Part shown: piece by piece, positions 28,587 through 36,297 of the stretch
Numbering within the stretch: position 1 is the stretch's first letter
How the letters are laid out: every line of letters begins with the position of its first letter
DNA from: Lebetimonas natsushimae
GTDB lineage: Bacteria > Campylobacterota > Campylobacteria > Campylobacterales > Nautiliaceae
Direction of reading: 5' to 3'
DNA: 64,000 nt
Assembly: GCF_002335445.1 (NCBI RefSeq)
Contig: NZ_BDME01000001.1
Coordinates: 124,001 to 188,000, forward strand
Translations under genes and position numbers: made by a program
The notes under the pieces: generated by a model
What the model saw: only the letters and a program-made list of their open reading frames with translations
What the model was told of the DNA's origin: nothing
Database searches by the model: none

Positions 28587-28598
28587 TTTAACTCTTTT
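28575..28598. terminator. Compact bidirectional terminator over two overlapping stop codons
   Basis: AAAAGAGTT pairs with AACTCTTTT around a six-base TAATTT loop, with A- and T-runs on both sides. The loop and stem edge contain the stop codons of manC (+) and of the facing gene (-). Confidence 0.6.
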
Positions 28599-29635
28599 TC
28601 ATATTTTTTTCTTAAAATATTATAAATCCATAAATAAATAAGACTTGCTATTATAAATATTGAAATTAAGGCAAACGGATTGTATCTGAAATAAAAGACA
28701 ATAATATTTAAAATAATATGTGGGATTAATATATAAAGTGCCGCTATGGAATTTTTGATTGCATTATCTTTTATATTTGGATATTTTTGTTTTATATATT
28801 TAAACATAAAATAATGCAAATCTTCACTGTCTGATTCACTAAAAGGTATTCCGTATAATTTTTTTCTTTTTATTCTTCTTGGAAATTTTTGTAAAGTATT
28901 TATAATAGGAATTGTAAATGCTGCTAAAGGATACCATACTGTTAATTTTGGGTCATGATTTGTCATAGCAATTGATAAAAACCCTACAATAAATCCTATA
29001 AGATGGGCTCCCATATCTCCTAAAAAAATTTTTCCATATGGAAAATTAAAAATCAAAAATCCTAAAATAGCACCGTTTAAAATAAGTACTACTTTTAAAT
29101 ATTCATACATCCCTGTAATATAAAAATGATAACCAAAAAATGATAATGTAATAAATATTACTCCCGTAGCATAACCGTTTAGTCCATCAATAAAATTTAT
29201 AGCACTTGCAAATCCTACAATTCCTATTATTGCAATAATATAACCTATTGCGGCTTCAAAAGGATTGTTTTTATTTAAGATTATAAATCCTCCGTTAAAT
29301 ACACCTTCTTTTGTCATATAAACTAAAACTAATGCTGAAAGGAATATAAAGGCTATTTTTTTTGAATAAGGTAGATCTAAATGAAATCTGTCTTCTAAAA
29401 AACCAAAGGTAAATATTGCTGTTCCCGCTATGAGTATATTTGTTAGTAGAGGAGAAAAAAATACTGAAGTAATGGTTATACTTGCAATAATTCCTAAACC
29501 TCCGAGTCTTGACACTTTATGGGTATGCATAGCATGACTTTTTTCATCAGCAGTCTTGTCTAATCCATAATTTTTTTTGTAAATTAGATAAACAAAAATT
29601 GCAGATAATATAAATGAGATTAAAAATTCTAACAT
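28583..29635 (-). CDS. Polyprenyl-phosphate HexNAc-1-phosphate transferase (WecA/MraY family)
   Basis: A 350-residue membrane enzyme with about ten helices. 'DKTADEKSHAMHTHKVSRLG' early, 'NFIDGLNGYATG' (DGLNG motif) and 'FLGDMGAHLIGFIVGFLS' (GD-x-GA) are the conserved cytoplasmic loops of the WecA/WbpL/MraY family that hold the metal and undecaprenyl phosphate. It would start a second lipid-linked glycan, separate from the PglC-initiated one. The C-terminal loop 'KFPRRIKRKKLYGIPFSESD' is WbpL-like rather than MraY-like. It is convergent with manC and divergent from the efflux operon. Confidence 0.88.
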   Translation of the reverse strand: MLEFLISFILSAIFVYLIYKKNYGLDKTADEKSHAMHTHKVSRLGGLGIIASITITSVFFSPLLTNILIAGTAIFTFGFLEDRFHLDLPYSKKIAFIFLSALVLVYMTKEGVFNGGFIILNKNNPFEAAIGYIIAIIGIVGFASAINFIDGLNGYATGVIFITLSFFGYHFYITGMYEYLKVVLILNGAILGFLIFNFPYGKIFLGDMGAHLIGFIVGFLSIAMTNHDPKLTVWYPLAAFTIPIINTLQKFPRRIKRKKLYGIPFSESDSEDLHYFMFKYIKQKYPNIKDNAIKNSIAALYILIPHIILNIIVFYFRYNPFALISIFIIASLIYLWIYNILRKKYEKELN

Positions 29636-29690
29636 TTAAAACCTTTTATTGAAAAAATATAATTGGTTGAATATAATTAAATTCGAGTGA

Positions 29691-29700
29691 ATTATATCAA
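29691..29700 (-). promoter_or_regulatory. Possible -10 box for the WecA-like gene
   Basis: Minus-strand TTGATATAAT contains a perfect TATAAT about 56 bases before the ATG. No clear -35 is seen among the A/T runs, so this is tentative. Confidence 0.35.
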
Positions 29701-29728
29701 AATAAAAAAAGTGTTTTTTTTATTTCAA

Positions 29729-29757
29729 TTGACACATCAATTTTACTTTGTTACAAT
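29729..29757 (+). promoter_or_regulatory. Sigma-70-type promoter of the EmrA-like gene, with shared operator-like blocks
   Basis: TTGACA (29729-29734), 17 bases, TACAAT (29752-29757). The block TTGACACATCAA holds an inverted repeat TTGA-4-TCAA, and both it and CTTTGTTA recur exactly, at the same spacing, in the promoter at 33784. Confidence 0.8.
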
Positions 29758-29784
29758 CTCCATAAAAATTTTGGAGATTTTTAT

Positions 29785-30900
29785 ATGAAAAAGAAAATTG
29801 CTTTGATTGTTTTTGCTGTTTTGATAGGAATTTCTTTATTTGTATTAGTTAAATATATAATTTTTTCAAAAAATTACGCTACTTCAAATGCCGTATTTGT
29901 AAAAACGGATTCTTTAACAAATCTATCTTTTAAAATTCCCGGGAAAATAGAAAAAATTTATGTAAATGAGGGTGAGAGTGTAAAAAAAGGTGAATTGCTT
30001 GCAAAACTTAATACAAAAGATTTGGAAATTCAAAGAAAAGAACTGATTAATCAAATAGAGGCTTTGAATAAAAAAATTGAGGCAAGTGTAATTCAAAAAG
30101 ATAAATTGAGCAAAGATATAGATGAAAATATAGATTTGATAAATGTGCAGATTAAAAAACTTTCTAAGCTAATCGAAGCAAAAAAATATGCAATTAAAGC
30201 CAAAGAAAATAAGCTTCAGAAACTTCAAAACGATTATAAAAGATTCAGCAGACTTTATAAAAATAAAAAAATTTCTATTGAAAAGTTTGAAAATGTAAAA
30301 ACTGCTTTTCTTGCCTTACAAAATGAAATAAATGCGGATAAAAAAATACTAGAAAGTATGTATGAAGATAAAAATGCTTTGTTTATAAAATTAAAACTTG
30401 CGGAAAATAATAAAAAAGAAATAAGTAGACTTGCTAAACTTATTCAATCAATGAAATCGCAGTTAGAAGCTTTAAATGATAAATTAGCTTTAATTAATCA
30501 GCATATAAAAGACAGTTTCATTTATGCTCCTTTTAACGGCAAAATAGCTAAAAAATTTACAAATGCTAATGAGGTTGTGAATGCTGGAACTAAGATTTTG
30601 AGTATTGTAAATCCGAAGGATTTGTATGTTTTGGTTTTGCTTGAAGAGACTAAATTGAAAGGTATAAAAACAGGAAATTATGTAAAAATTCATATCGATA
30701 CGACCGATAAGGATTATGAGGGGTATGTAAATAAAATTTTGCCTGCAAGTGCTGCGACTTTTGCGCTTGTTCCAAGGGATATAAGCAGCGGGGAATTTAC
30801 TAAACTCTCTCAAAGATTTTATATAAGGATTAAGTTTAAAAAAATTCCTGATGATGTGCTGGTTGGGATGAGCGGAGAAGTTGAAATTGCGAGAAATTGA
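29785..30900 (+). CDS. HlyD/EmrA-family membrane fusion protein
   Basis: A 371-residue periplasmic adaptor. One N-terminal anchor helix (about 4-28), a split barrel-sandwich hybrid domain ('KIEKIYVNEGESVKKGELLA' and 'FIYAPFNGKIAKKFTNANEV'), a long coiled-coil hairpin between them (about 75-240) and a beta-barrel 'KDLYVLVLLEETKLKGIKTG'. It would link an inner-membrane MFS pump to an outer-membrane channel. The EmrB-like pump gene is at 32242, separated from it by a DUF4143 ATPase gene. The promoter at 29729 and GGAG at 29773 fit this start. Confidence 0.9.
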   Translation: MKKKIALIVFAVLIGISLFVLVKYIIFSKNYATSNAVFVKTDSLTNLSFKIPGKIEKIYVNEGESVKKGELLAKLNTKDLEIQRKELINQIEALNKKIEASVIQKDKLSKDIDENIDLINVQIKKLSKLIEAKKYAIKAKENKLQKLQNDYKRFSRLYKNKKISIEKFENVKTAFLALQNEINADKKILESMYEDKNALFIKLKLAENNKKEISRLAKLIQSMKSQLEALNDKLALINQHIKDSFIYAPFNGKIAKKFTNANEVVNAGTKILSIVNPKDLYVLVLLEETKLKGIKTGNYVKIHIDTTDKDYEGYVNKILPASAATFALVPRDISSGEFTKLSQRFYIRIKFKKIPDDVLVGMSGEVEIARN

Positions 30901-30954
30901 TAAATTTACTAATTGTATTTAGTAAATTTATGATATTATTCTAATTATAATTAG
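30901..30954. repeat. Two perfect palindromes after the EmrA-like gene
   Basis: TAAATTTACTAA (30901-30912) and its exact complement TTAGTAAATTTA (30919-30930) surround a six-base loop. A 14-base palindrome CTAATTATAATTAG lies at 30941-30954. Together they may be a weak terminator plus an operator for the ATPase gene that begins at 30973. Confidence 0.6.
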
Positions 30955-30972
30955 AAAATAAGGAAAAAAATA

Positions 30973-32214
30973 TTGAAACAAGCAATTATATCTCACAATA
31001 AACACTGGAAACAAAAATATGAAAATCTTTTTTATAGAGATGTAGTGGAAAAATTAGTAAAAAAAATTAATTTAAAGCATATACAGGTTTTGACAGGAAT
31101 AAGAAGAAGCGGTAAAAGCAGTATATTTAAAATTTTGATAAATTATTTAATTGACAATAATATTAATCCTTTAACTATTTTATATATTAATTTAGATGAT
31201 CCGTTTTTTAGTGAAATTTGGCAGGATTCTAAAAAATTATATGATTTAATAACTAGCAGTGAAAGTATTACAGGTAAAAAAATAAAATATCTTTTTTTAG
31301 ATGAAATTCAAAATGTAAATAACTGGGAAAAATTTATCAAAGTAAGTTATGATAATGAAACTTTTAAAAAAATCTTCATTACAGGAAGTAATGCAAAACT
31401 GTTAGAAGGTGAATTTGCCAGTTTAATCAGCGGAAGATATTTAAAAGAAATTATTTATCCTTTAAGTTTTAAAGAAGTTTTGAGATTAAATAATATCAAT
31501 TCATATTTAGATTTGTTGGATAACAAAGCCAAAGTTTTGTCAATTATAGAAGAAATGATGGAATATGGAAGTTTTTTTGAAGTTTTAAAAGAAAAAGAGT
31601 TTAAAAGAGATATTCTTTTAAATTATTTAGAAAGCATAATTTATAAAGACTGTATTATGAATAATAATATAAGAGATGCAAAATTTTTTAAGAATTTTGT
31701 CCAATTAGTATTGTCTAATATATCAAATTTGTATTCATATAATTCTCTTGCCAAAGCTCTTAATTCAAACGAAAATACTGTTAAAGCCTATTTATCTTAC
31801 TTACAGGAAGCTTTTTTAATTTATGAAATAAACAACTTTAGTTTTTCTTTAAAAAATCAGATTAAATCTAAAAAGAAAAGTTATACGATTGATAACGGGT
31901 TAGCAGCCCAGACTTCTTTTAGATTTAGCAGTGATAAGGGAAAGTTGTTTGAAAATCTGGTGTTTAGCGAACTTAAAAAAAGAAATTATGAAATATATTT
32001 TTACAATGAAAAATATGAATGTGATTTTTTAGTAAAAGATGACAAATTAAAAGCAATTCAGGTGGCATATGAATTAAATGATTTTAATTTTGAAAGAGAA
32101 ATTAGGAGTTTAATTAATTTACCGTTTGAGGCTGAAAAATATTTAATTACTTTTAACCAGGAAAAAATATATGAAGATATTAAAATTGTTCCTTTTTATG
32201 AGTTTTTTAAATGA
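30973..32214 (+). CDS. AAA+ ATPase with DUF4143 domain
   Basis: A 413-residue protein with Walker A in 'LTGIRRSGKSSIFKILINYL', Walker B in 'YLFLDEIQNVNNWEKFIKVS', sensor region 'FITGSNAKLLEGEFASLISG' and the characteristic 'YPLSFKEVLRL'. The C-terminal DUF4143 part has 'KLFENLVFSELKKRNYEIYF' and 'ECDFLVKDDKLKAIQV', a restriction-endonuclease-like fold pattern. These ATPases are common in bacteria and archaea but their role is not known. It starts at TTG with AAGGA upstream, and sits between emrA- and emrB-like genes where it has no obvious business, flanked upstream by palindromes. Confidence 0.9.
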   Translation: MKQAIISHNKHWKQKYENLFYRDVVEKLVKKINLKHIQVLTGIRRSGKSSIFKILINYLIDNNINPLTILYINLDDPFFSEIWQDSKKLYDLITSSESITGKKIKYLFLDEIQNVNNWEKFIKVSYDNETFKKIFITGSNAKLLEGEFASLISGRYLKEIIYPLSFKEVLRLNNINSYLDLLDNKAKVLSIIEEMMEYGSFFEVLKEKEFKRDILLNYLESIIYKDCIMNNNIRDAKFFKNFVQLVLSNISNLYSYNSLAKALNSNENTVKAYLSYLQEAFLIYEINNFSFSLKNQIKSKKKSYTIDNGLAAQTSFRFSSDKGKLFENLVFSELKKRNYEIYFYNEKYECDFLVKDDKLKAIQVAYELNDFNFEREIRSLINLPFEAEKYLITFNQEKIYEDIKIVPFYEFFK

Positions 32215-32241
32215 TTTTAATTTTGATGAGAGCAGTTAAAA

Positions 32242-33783
32242 ATGCAAACTAAACTTTTCACTTTTAACTTTGCACTTTACATTATTTTAATCATTACCGG
32301 CGCTTTTATGGCTGTTTTGGATACGACGGTGGTTGATATTATTGTTCCAAGGCTTAAGGGACCGCTTTCAACGGATATGTATGGGGTGCAGTGGGTAATT
32401 ACTGCATATATGACTGCGGCGGCTGCCGGGCTTTTGGTGGTTGAGTGGCTTATAAAAAGATATGGAAACAAATGGGTTTATATTGTGGGGGTGGGGCTTT
32501 TCAGTTTGGCTTCTTTTCTTTGCGGAATTTCAAATTCTCTTGGCTTTATTATAAGTGCGAGGGTAGTTCAGGGATTTGCCGAGGCTTTGATAATGGTTAC
32601 AGCCCATATGATGATTTTTTCTCTGTTTCCTCCAGATAAAAAAGGTATTGCCATGGGGATTTTTGCCCTCGGGGTTGCCTTTGCCCCGGCAATAGGACCT
32701 ACGCTCGGGGGGTATCTGAGTGAGTGGTTTGGCTGGAGGAGTGTATTTTTTGTAAATGTACCGATAGGAATAATCATAGTGATTTTTGGAAGTCTGCTTT
32801 TGCCAGATATCGGTAAAAGAGAAAAGTATCCTTTAAATGTAATATCTTTTATTTTTCTCTCTATCTCAACTGTTGCTCTTTTGATACTGCTCAGTAAAGG
32901 TCAGCAGTATGGATGGTTTAATTCTTCTTTTATAGTTTATCTTGGGTTTATTACCTGGTTTGGATTTTTATTTTTTGTAATGAGTGAATATTTTTCTAAA
33001 GTGAGATTATTTGAATATTCTTTATTTAAACATCCTTTTTATACTTTGGGTATTTTGATTTATTTTATTTTGCTAGGGTTTTCAATGTATCAGTATTTTT
33101 ATCTGATACCTGTTTTTTATGAACACATAAAAGGGCTTAGTTCCATTCAATCGGGTCTTGGAGTGCTTGGATTTGGTATATGGATAGGAATTGTTAGTAT
33201 TATTGCCGGAAATGTCAGTGATAAAATAGGACCTGTGCCTGTTCTTGTTGCGGCCGGAGTGATTTATCTGATAACTTCATTTTATTTTTTCCCTCCGATT
33301 AATTATTATATGAGCTTTATTGAAGCGGTTTTTAGAACTATGCCTTTTGGAATTGCAATGGGTATGTTTTTTGCCCCTGTAACAGTTCTTGTAATGAATG
33401 CTGCAAAAGACAAAGGCGAGCAAGCTATTGTGGTAATGGATTATGTGAGGTTTGTAGGAGGAAGTTTCGGGACAGCAATTGCCACTAATTCAATGTTTTT
33501 TTATAAAGATAAAGAATATGAGGGGATTGTAAGTTTGCAAAATTATTCATTAGTCAGTGATTTACTTGAAAAATTAAAATTTGTTTTTGGTGAAGCTGGT
33601 GAGGTGATATTAAGAAATCTGCAGGAATTTATGGCTATGAATTACGGGTTTAAATATGTTTGGTTAAATGCCGCTTTTTGGGGATTAGTGGGCAGTTTGT
33701 TTGTATTTTTACTGCCGGTGGCCAAAAAATGGGTAACGGAAAACGGAGAGTGTAAAATGAAAAGTGAAAAACGAAAAATTTAA
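32242..33783 (+). CDS. EmrB/QacA-type MFS multidrug transporter (DHA2 family)
   Basis: A 513-residue pump with about 14 helices. 'GAFMAVLDTTVVDIIVPRL' is motif D1 of the DHA2 family and 'VQGFAEALIMVTAHMMIFSL', 'GPTLGGYLSEWFGWRSVFFV' are motif C and neighbours. It exports drugs or other hydrophobic compounds with the HlyD-like protein at 29785. The first residues (MQTKLFTFNFALYIILII) are encoded by the 7-bp repeat in reverse orientation, and the last ones (ECKMKSEKRKI) by the forward orientation, so the gene is bracketed by inverted copies. The ribosome site is weak (GAGAG). Confidence 0.93.
   Translation: MQTKLFTFNFALYIILIITGAFMAVLDTTVVDIIVPRLKGPLSTDMYGVQWVITAYMTAAAAGLLVVEWLIKRYGNKWVYIVGVGLFSLASFLCGISNSLGFIISARVVQGFAEALIMVTAHMMIFSLFPPDKKGIAMGIFALGVAFAPAIGPTLGGYLSEWFGWRSVFFVNVPIGIIIVIFGSLLLPDIGKREKYPLNVISFIFLSISTVALLILLSKGQQYGWFNSSFIVYLGFITWFGFLFFVMSEYFSKVRLFEYSLFKHPFYTLGILIYFILLGFSMYQYFYLIPVFYEHIKGLSSIQSGLGVLGFGIWIGIVSIIAGNVSDKIGPVPVLVAAGVIYLITSFYFFPPINYYMSFIEAVFRTMPFGIAMGMFFAPVTVLVMNAAKDKGEQAIVVMDYVRFVGGSFGTAIATNSMFFYKDKEYEGIVSLQNYSLVSDLLEKLKFVFGEAGEVILRNLQEFMAMNYGFKYVWLNAAFWGLVGSLFVFLLPVAKKWVTENGECKMKSEKRKI
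32246..32283 (-). repeat. Heptad repeat (reverse) encoding the first helix of the MFS pump
   Basis: Reverse units CACTTTT, AACTTTG, CACTTTA at 7-bp spacing encode Phe, Leu, Asn and Thr-rich hydrophobic sequence at the start of the transporter. Confidence 0.75.
33741..33781 (+). repeat. Heptad repeat at the 3' end of the MFS gene
   Basis: Units GTGTAAA, ATGAAAA, GTGAAAA, ACGAAAA encode the last dozen residues. The array runs up to the stop codon and the next promoter's -35 box. Confidence 0.8.
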
Positions 33784-33812
33784 TTGACACATCAAAAATG
33801 CTTTGTTAAAAT
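33784..33812 (+). promoter_or_regulatory. Sigma-70-type promoter of the TolC-like/ABC exporter operon
   Basis: TTGACA (33784-33789), 17 bases, TAAAAT (33807-33812), directly after the MFS stop codon. Blocks TTGACACATCAA and CTTTGTTA are identical to the promoter at 29729, with only the five bases between them different, so one regulator may bind both. Confidence 0.8.
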
Positions 33813-33835
33813 ATTTTAGATTAAAAAGGATGAAA

Positions 33836-35137
33836 ATGAAAAAGTTTGTTTTAATATTCCCTCTGTTGCTTAGTGCCGAGAATTTTAACGATATAGCAAA
33901 ATCTATAACAAATTCTTTAAATTATAAACTTGCACAAAAAGATGTTGAAATTTATGAAAAAAAATTAAAAGCTGCCCGGGCTAAAAATTACGGAACCTTT
34001 GATTTCAGTTATACTTATGTGAGGCTGCATGATAATCCTATCATGAAAATGAATATGCCGGCGGCAATAGGTGCGCAAAATGCCGGAAGTGCTCCTGTTT
34101 ACCCGTTAATTTATAAAGATATGAGTGCTGAATTTCAGGCAGGAGAAAAAAATAATTTCAGCGGGGTTTTAAAATATTCTTATCCTCTTTTTACCGGTTT
34201 TGCAATAACAAATTTAATCAAAAAGAGTAAAATTGAACTAATGCAAAAAAAACTTATGCTAAAAAATGTTAAAAGAGTTTTGCTTTTAAATTCTGCAAAC
34301 CTTTATGCAAATATTTATGCTTTAAATGCTAAAATTGATGCATTAAATAAAGCAAAAAAGGCTGTTATACAGGCAAAGGAAAAGGCTGAGGCTTTTTACA
34401 ATGAAGGTCTTTTAAATAAATCCGAAGTCGATGAAATAGATGCAAAATATTATGAAATTGAAGCTCAGATTCAAAACACCGTCTCTCAAAAAAAAGCTCT
34501 TTTAAACAGTTTATCAACCCTGCTTAATAAAAAAATAGAAAAAATTGACGGAATTGATATTCCTAATCTTAAAAAAGAAAGCATTGAAAACAGACCTGAT
34601 ATTTTGGCAATAAAAGAAAATTTAAATTTAAGCGATACTTTTATAAAAATGGCAAAATCAAAAAATTATCCCGAGATCGGTATTGAAGTGGCATTAAAAA
34701 AAGAAGCTAACAATATCTCTCTTAGCAGAAACAATTATCAAAATAGAGATAAATCATATGCAGCTTTGGCTATGCAGTATAATATATTTGACGGGGGAGA
34801 AAAAGAGGCAAATATTGAAGAGGCGAAACTTTTTAAGATGAAAAGTATGATTTATTATCAAAATTATTTAAACTCTGCTTTAACAGATTATAAAAATGAT
34901 TTGTTAACCCTTAAAGCGTTGAAAGAGATGTATAAATCGGCAAAATCTGAAGTTAGAGCAAGGCTTAGTTATTATGAATATATTGATGCCAAATTTAACG
35001 AAGGGCTTGCAGATTCGGCCGATTTGACAGATGCTATTGCTAAACTGGCAGAGGCTAGGGCTAAAAAAGAGGCTGTGAAATCACAGATTTTCTTTTATAC
35101 AATAAAGACTAATCTGGACGGGGGAAACAGTTTTTAA
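33836..35137 (+). CDS. TolC-family outer membrane efflux protein
   Basis: About 433 residues with a signal peptide 'MKKFVLIFPLLLSAENF' and two repeats of the outer-membrane-efflux fold: long helices such as 'AKKAVIQAKEKAEAFYNEGL' with 'LLNKSEVDEIDAKYYEIEAQ', and the late 'FNEGLADSADLTDAIAKLAE'. It forms the outer-membrane and periplasmic tunnel for one or both export systems here. ATG 33836 is chosen over an in-frame ATG upstream at 33803 (no ribosome site) because AAAAAGGA ends five bases before it and the signal peptide starts cleanly. Confidence 0.9.
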   Translation: MKKFVLIFPLLLSAENFNDIAKSITNSLNYKLAQKDVEIYEKKLKAARAKNYGTFDFSYTYVRLHDNPIMKMNMPAAIGAQNAGSAPVYPLIYKDMSAEFQAGEKNNFSGVLKYSYPLFTGFAITNLIKKSKIELMQKKLMLKNVKRVLLLNSANLYANIYALNAKIDALNKAKKAVIQAKEKAEAFYNEGLLNKSEVDEIDAKYYEIEAQIQNTVSQKKALLNSLSTLLNKKIEKIDGIDIPNLKKESIENRPDILAIKENLNLSDTFIKMAKSKNYPEIGIEVALKKEANNISLSRNNYQNRDKSYAALAMQYNIFDGGEKEANIEEAKLFKMKSMIYYQNYLNSALTDYKNDLLTLKALKEMYKSAKSEVRARLSYYEYIDAKFNEGLADSADLTDAIAKLAEARAKKEAVKSQIFFYTIKTNLDGGNSF

Positions 35138-35159
35138 TGGATAATGAAAAGGATAAGCA

Positions 35160-36263
35160 ATGAAAAAGAATATACTCGGAATTATTTTGATAGTTTTGGT
35201 GGCAATTGGTGGGGTTTTAATATATAAAGCGTTAAATTCAAAAAAAGTTCCTCCGGAACTTGTGGCGGGGGTTGGCAATTTTGACGGGGATTTGATAAAT
35301 ATTAATACAAAATATCCCGGAAGGGTTGTAAAAATCAATGTTGATGACGGGAGCGATATAAAAAAAGGTGAAATTATTGCTGTTTTGGACAGTGATGAAT
35401 ACAGGGATAAATTAAAAGCAGTTGAATCTCAAATAAAAGCAAAAGAGAATGAATTAAATTTTACAACAGCTAAAATTAATAATTCAATAAAAGAGGCAGA
35501 GCTTGCCTGTAAAGCCAAAAAAAATGAATTAAAAGCGTTAGAGAAAAATATTGAATCCCTAAAAGCTGTAATAGCCCAGGATAAAAAAGATGAGAAAAGA
35601 ATTGCCGAACTTGTTAAAAGAAAAGTAAATAAAATTCACGATTTAGAACTTGCGAAACTAAAAACTGTAACAGATACCAAAAAGTTAGATGCTTTAAAAG
35701 CTAAAAAAGAGGCTTTAATTAAAGCAGTTAATATCGCCAGGAAAAATTTAGATACGGCAATTGCCGCAAAAGAGAATATAAAAGCTCTTAAAAATGCCGT
35801 TTTAGCGTTAAAGTCACAAAGAGATGAAATTCAAGTAATAATTGACAAACTTACTATAAAATCCCCAGTAAACGGATACATTGTAGATAAAGTGGCAAAC
35901 ATCGGGGAAGTTTTGGGTGCAGGTATGAGTGTTGTCACTGCGATAGATCCCGAAAATTTATATTTAAAAATGTATGTGGATGAAATTAATAATGGAAAAA
36001 TAAAAATAGGTGACAGGGCGGTTATATTTTTAGATGCATATCCAAATAAGCCGATACCGGCACGTGTTATAAAAATTGCCCAAAAAGCGGAATTTACTCC
36101 AAAAGAGGTTGAAGTTAGGGAAGACAGGATTGAAAGAGTTTATGAGGTTGATATAAAACCGGTTACCCCGAATCCATTGATTAAATTCGGACTTCCCGGA
36201 ATCGGGGTTATTAGTATAGGGGGTAAATTACCGGACAGTTTGGATGAATTGCCAAAACTTTAA
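35160..36263 (+). CDS. HlyD-family membrane fusion protein (YbhG-like)
   Basis: A 367-residue adaptor with an N-terminal anchor helix (about 4-24), 'YPGRVVKINVDDGSDIKKGE' and 'IKSPVNGYIVDKVANIGEVL' as the two halves of the lipoyl-like domain, and a Lys/Glu/Ala-rich coiled-coil hairpin between them (about 80-235). The C-terminal barrel ends with 'KFGLPGIGVISIGGKLPD'. It joins the ABC-2 transporter encoded downstream to the TolC-like channel encoded upstream. It follows the TolC gene by 22 bases. Confidence 0.9.
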   Translation: MKKNILGIILIVLVAIGGVLIYKALNSKKVPPELVAGVGNFDGDLININTKYPGRVVKINVDDGSDIKKGEIIAVLDSDEYRDKLKAVESQIKAKENELNFTTAKINNSIKEAELACKAKKNELKALEKNIESLKAVIAQDKKDEKRIAELVKRKVNKIHDLELAKLKTVTDTKKLDALKAKKEALIKAVNIARKNLDTAIAAKENIKALKNAVLALKSQRDEIQVIIDKLTIKSPVNGYIVDKVANIGEVLGAGMSVVTAIDPENLYLKMYVDEINNGKIKIGDRAVIFLDAYPNKPIPARVIKIAQKAEFTPKEVEVREDRIERVYEVDIKPVTPNPLIKFGLPGIGVISIGGKLPDSLDELPKL

Positions 36264-36297
36264 ATTAAAAGTTAAAAATGAAAAGTGAAAAGTTAAT
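36263..36297 (+). repeat. Heptad repeat supplying the start of the ABC ATPase gene
   Basis: Units AAGTTAA, AAATGAA, AAGTGAA, AAGTTAA cross the gap and the first codons. The start ATG at 36278 is itself inside a unit. Confidence 0.8.
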
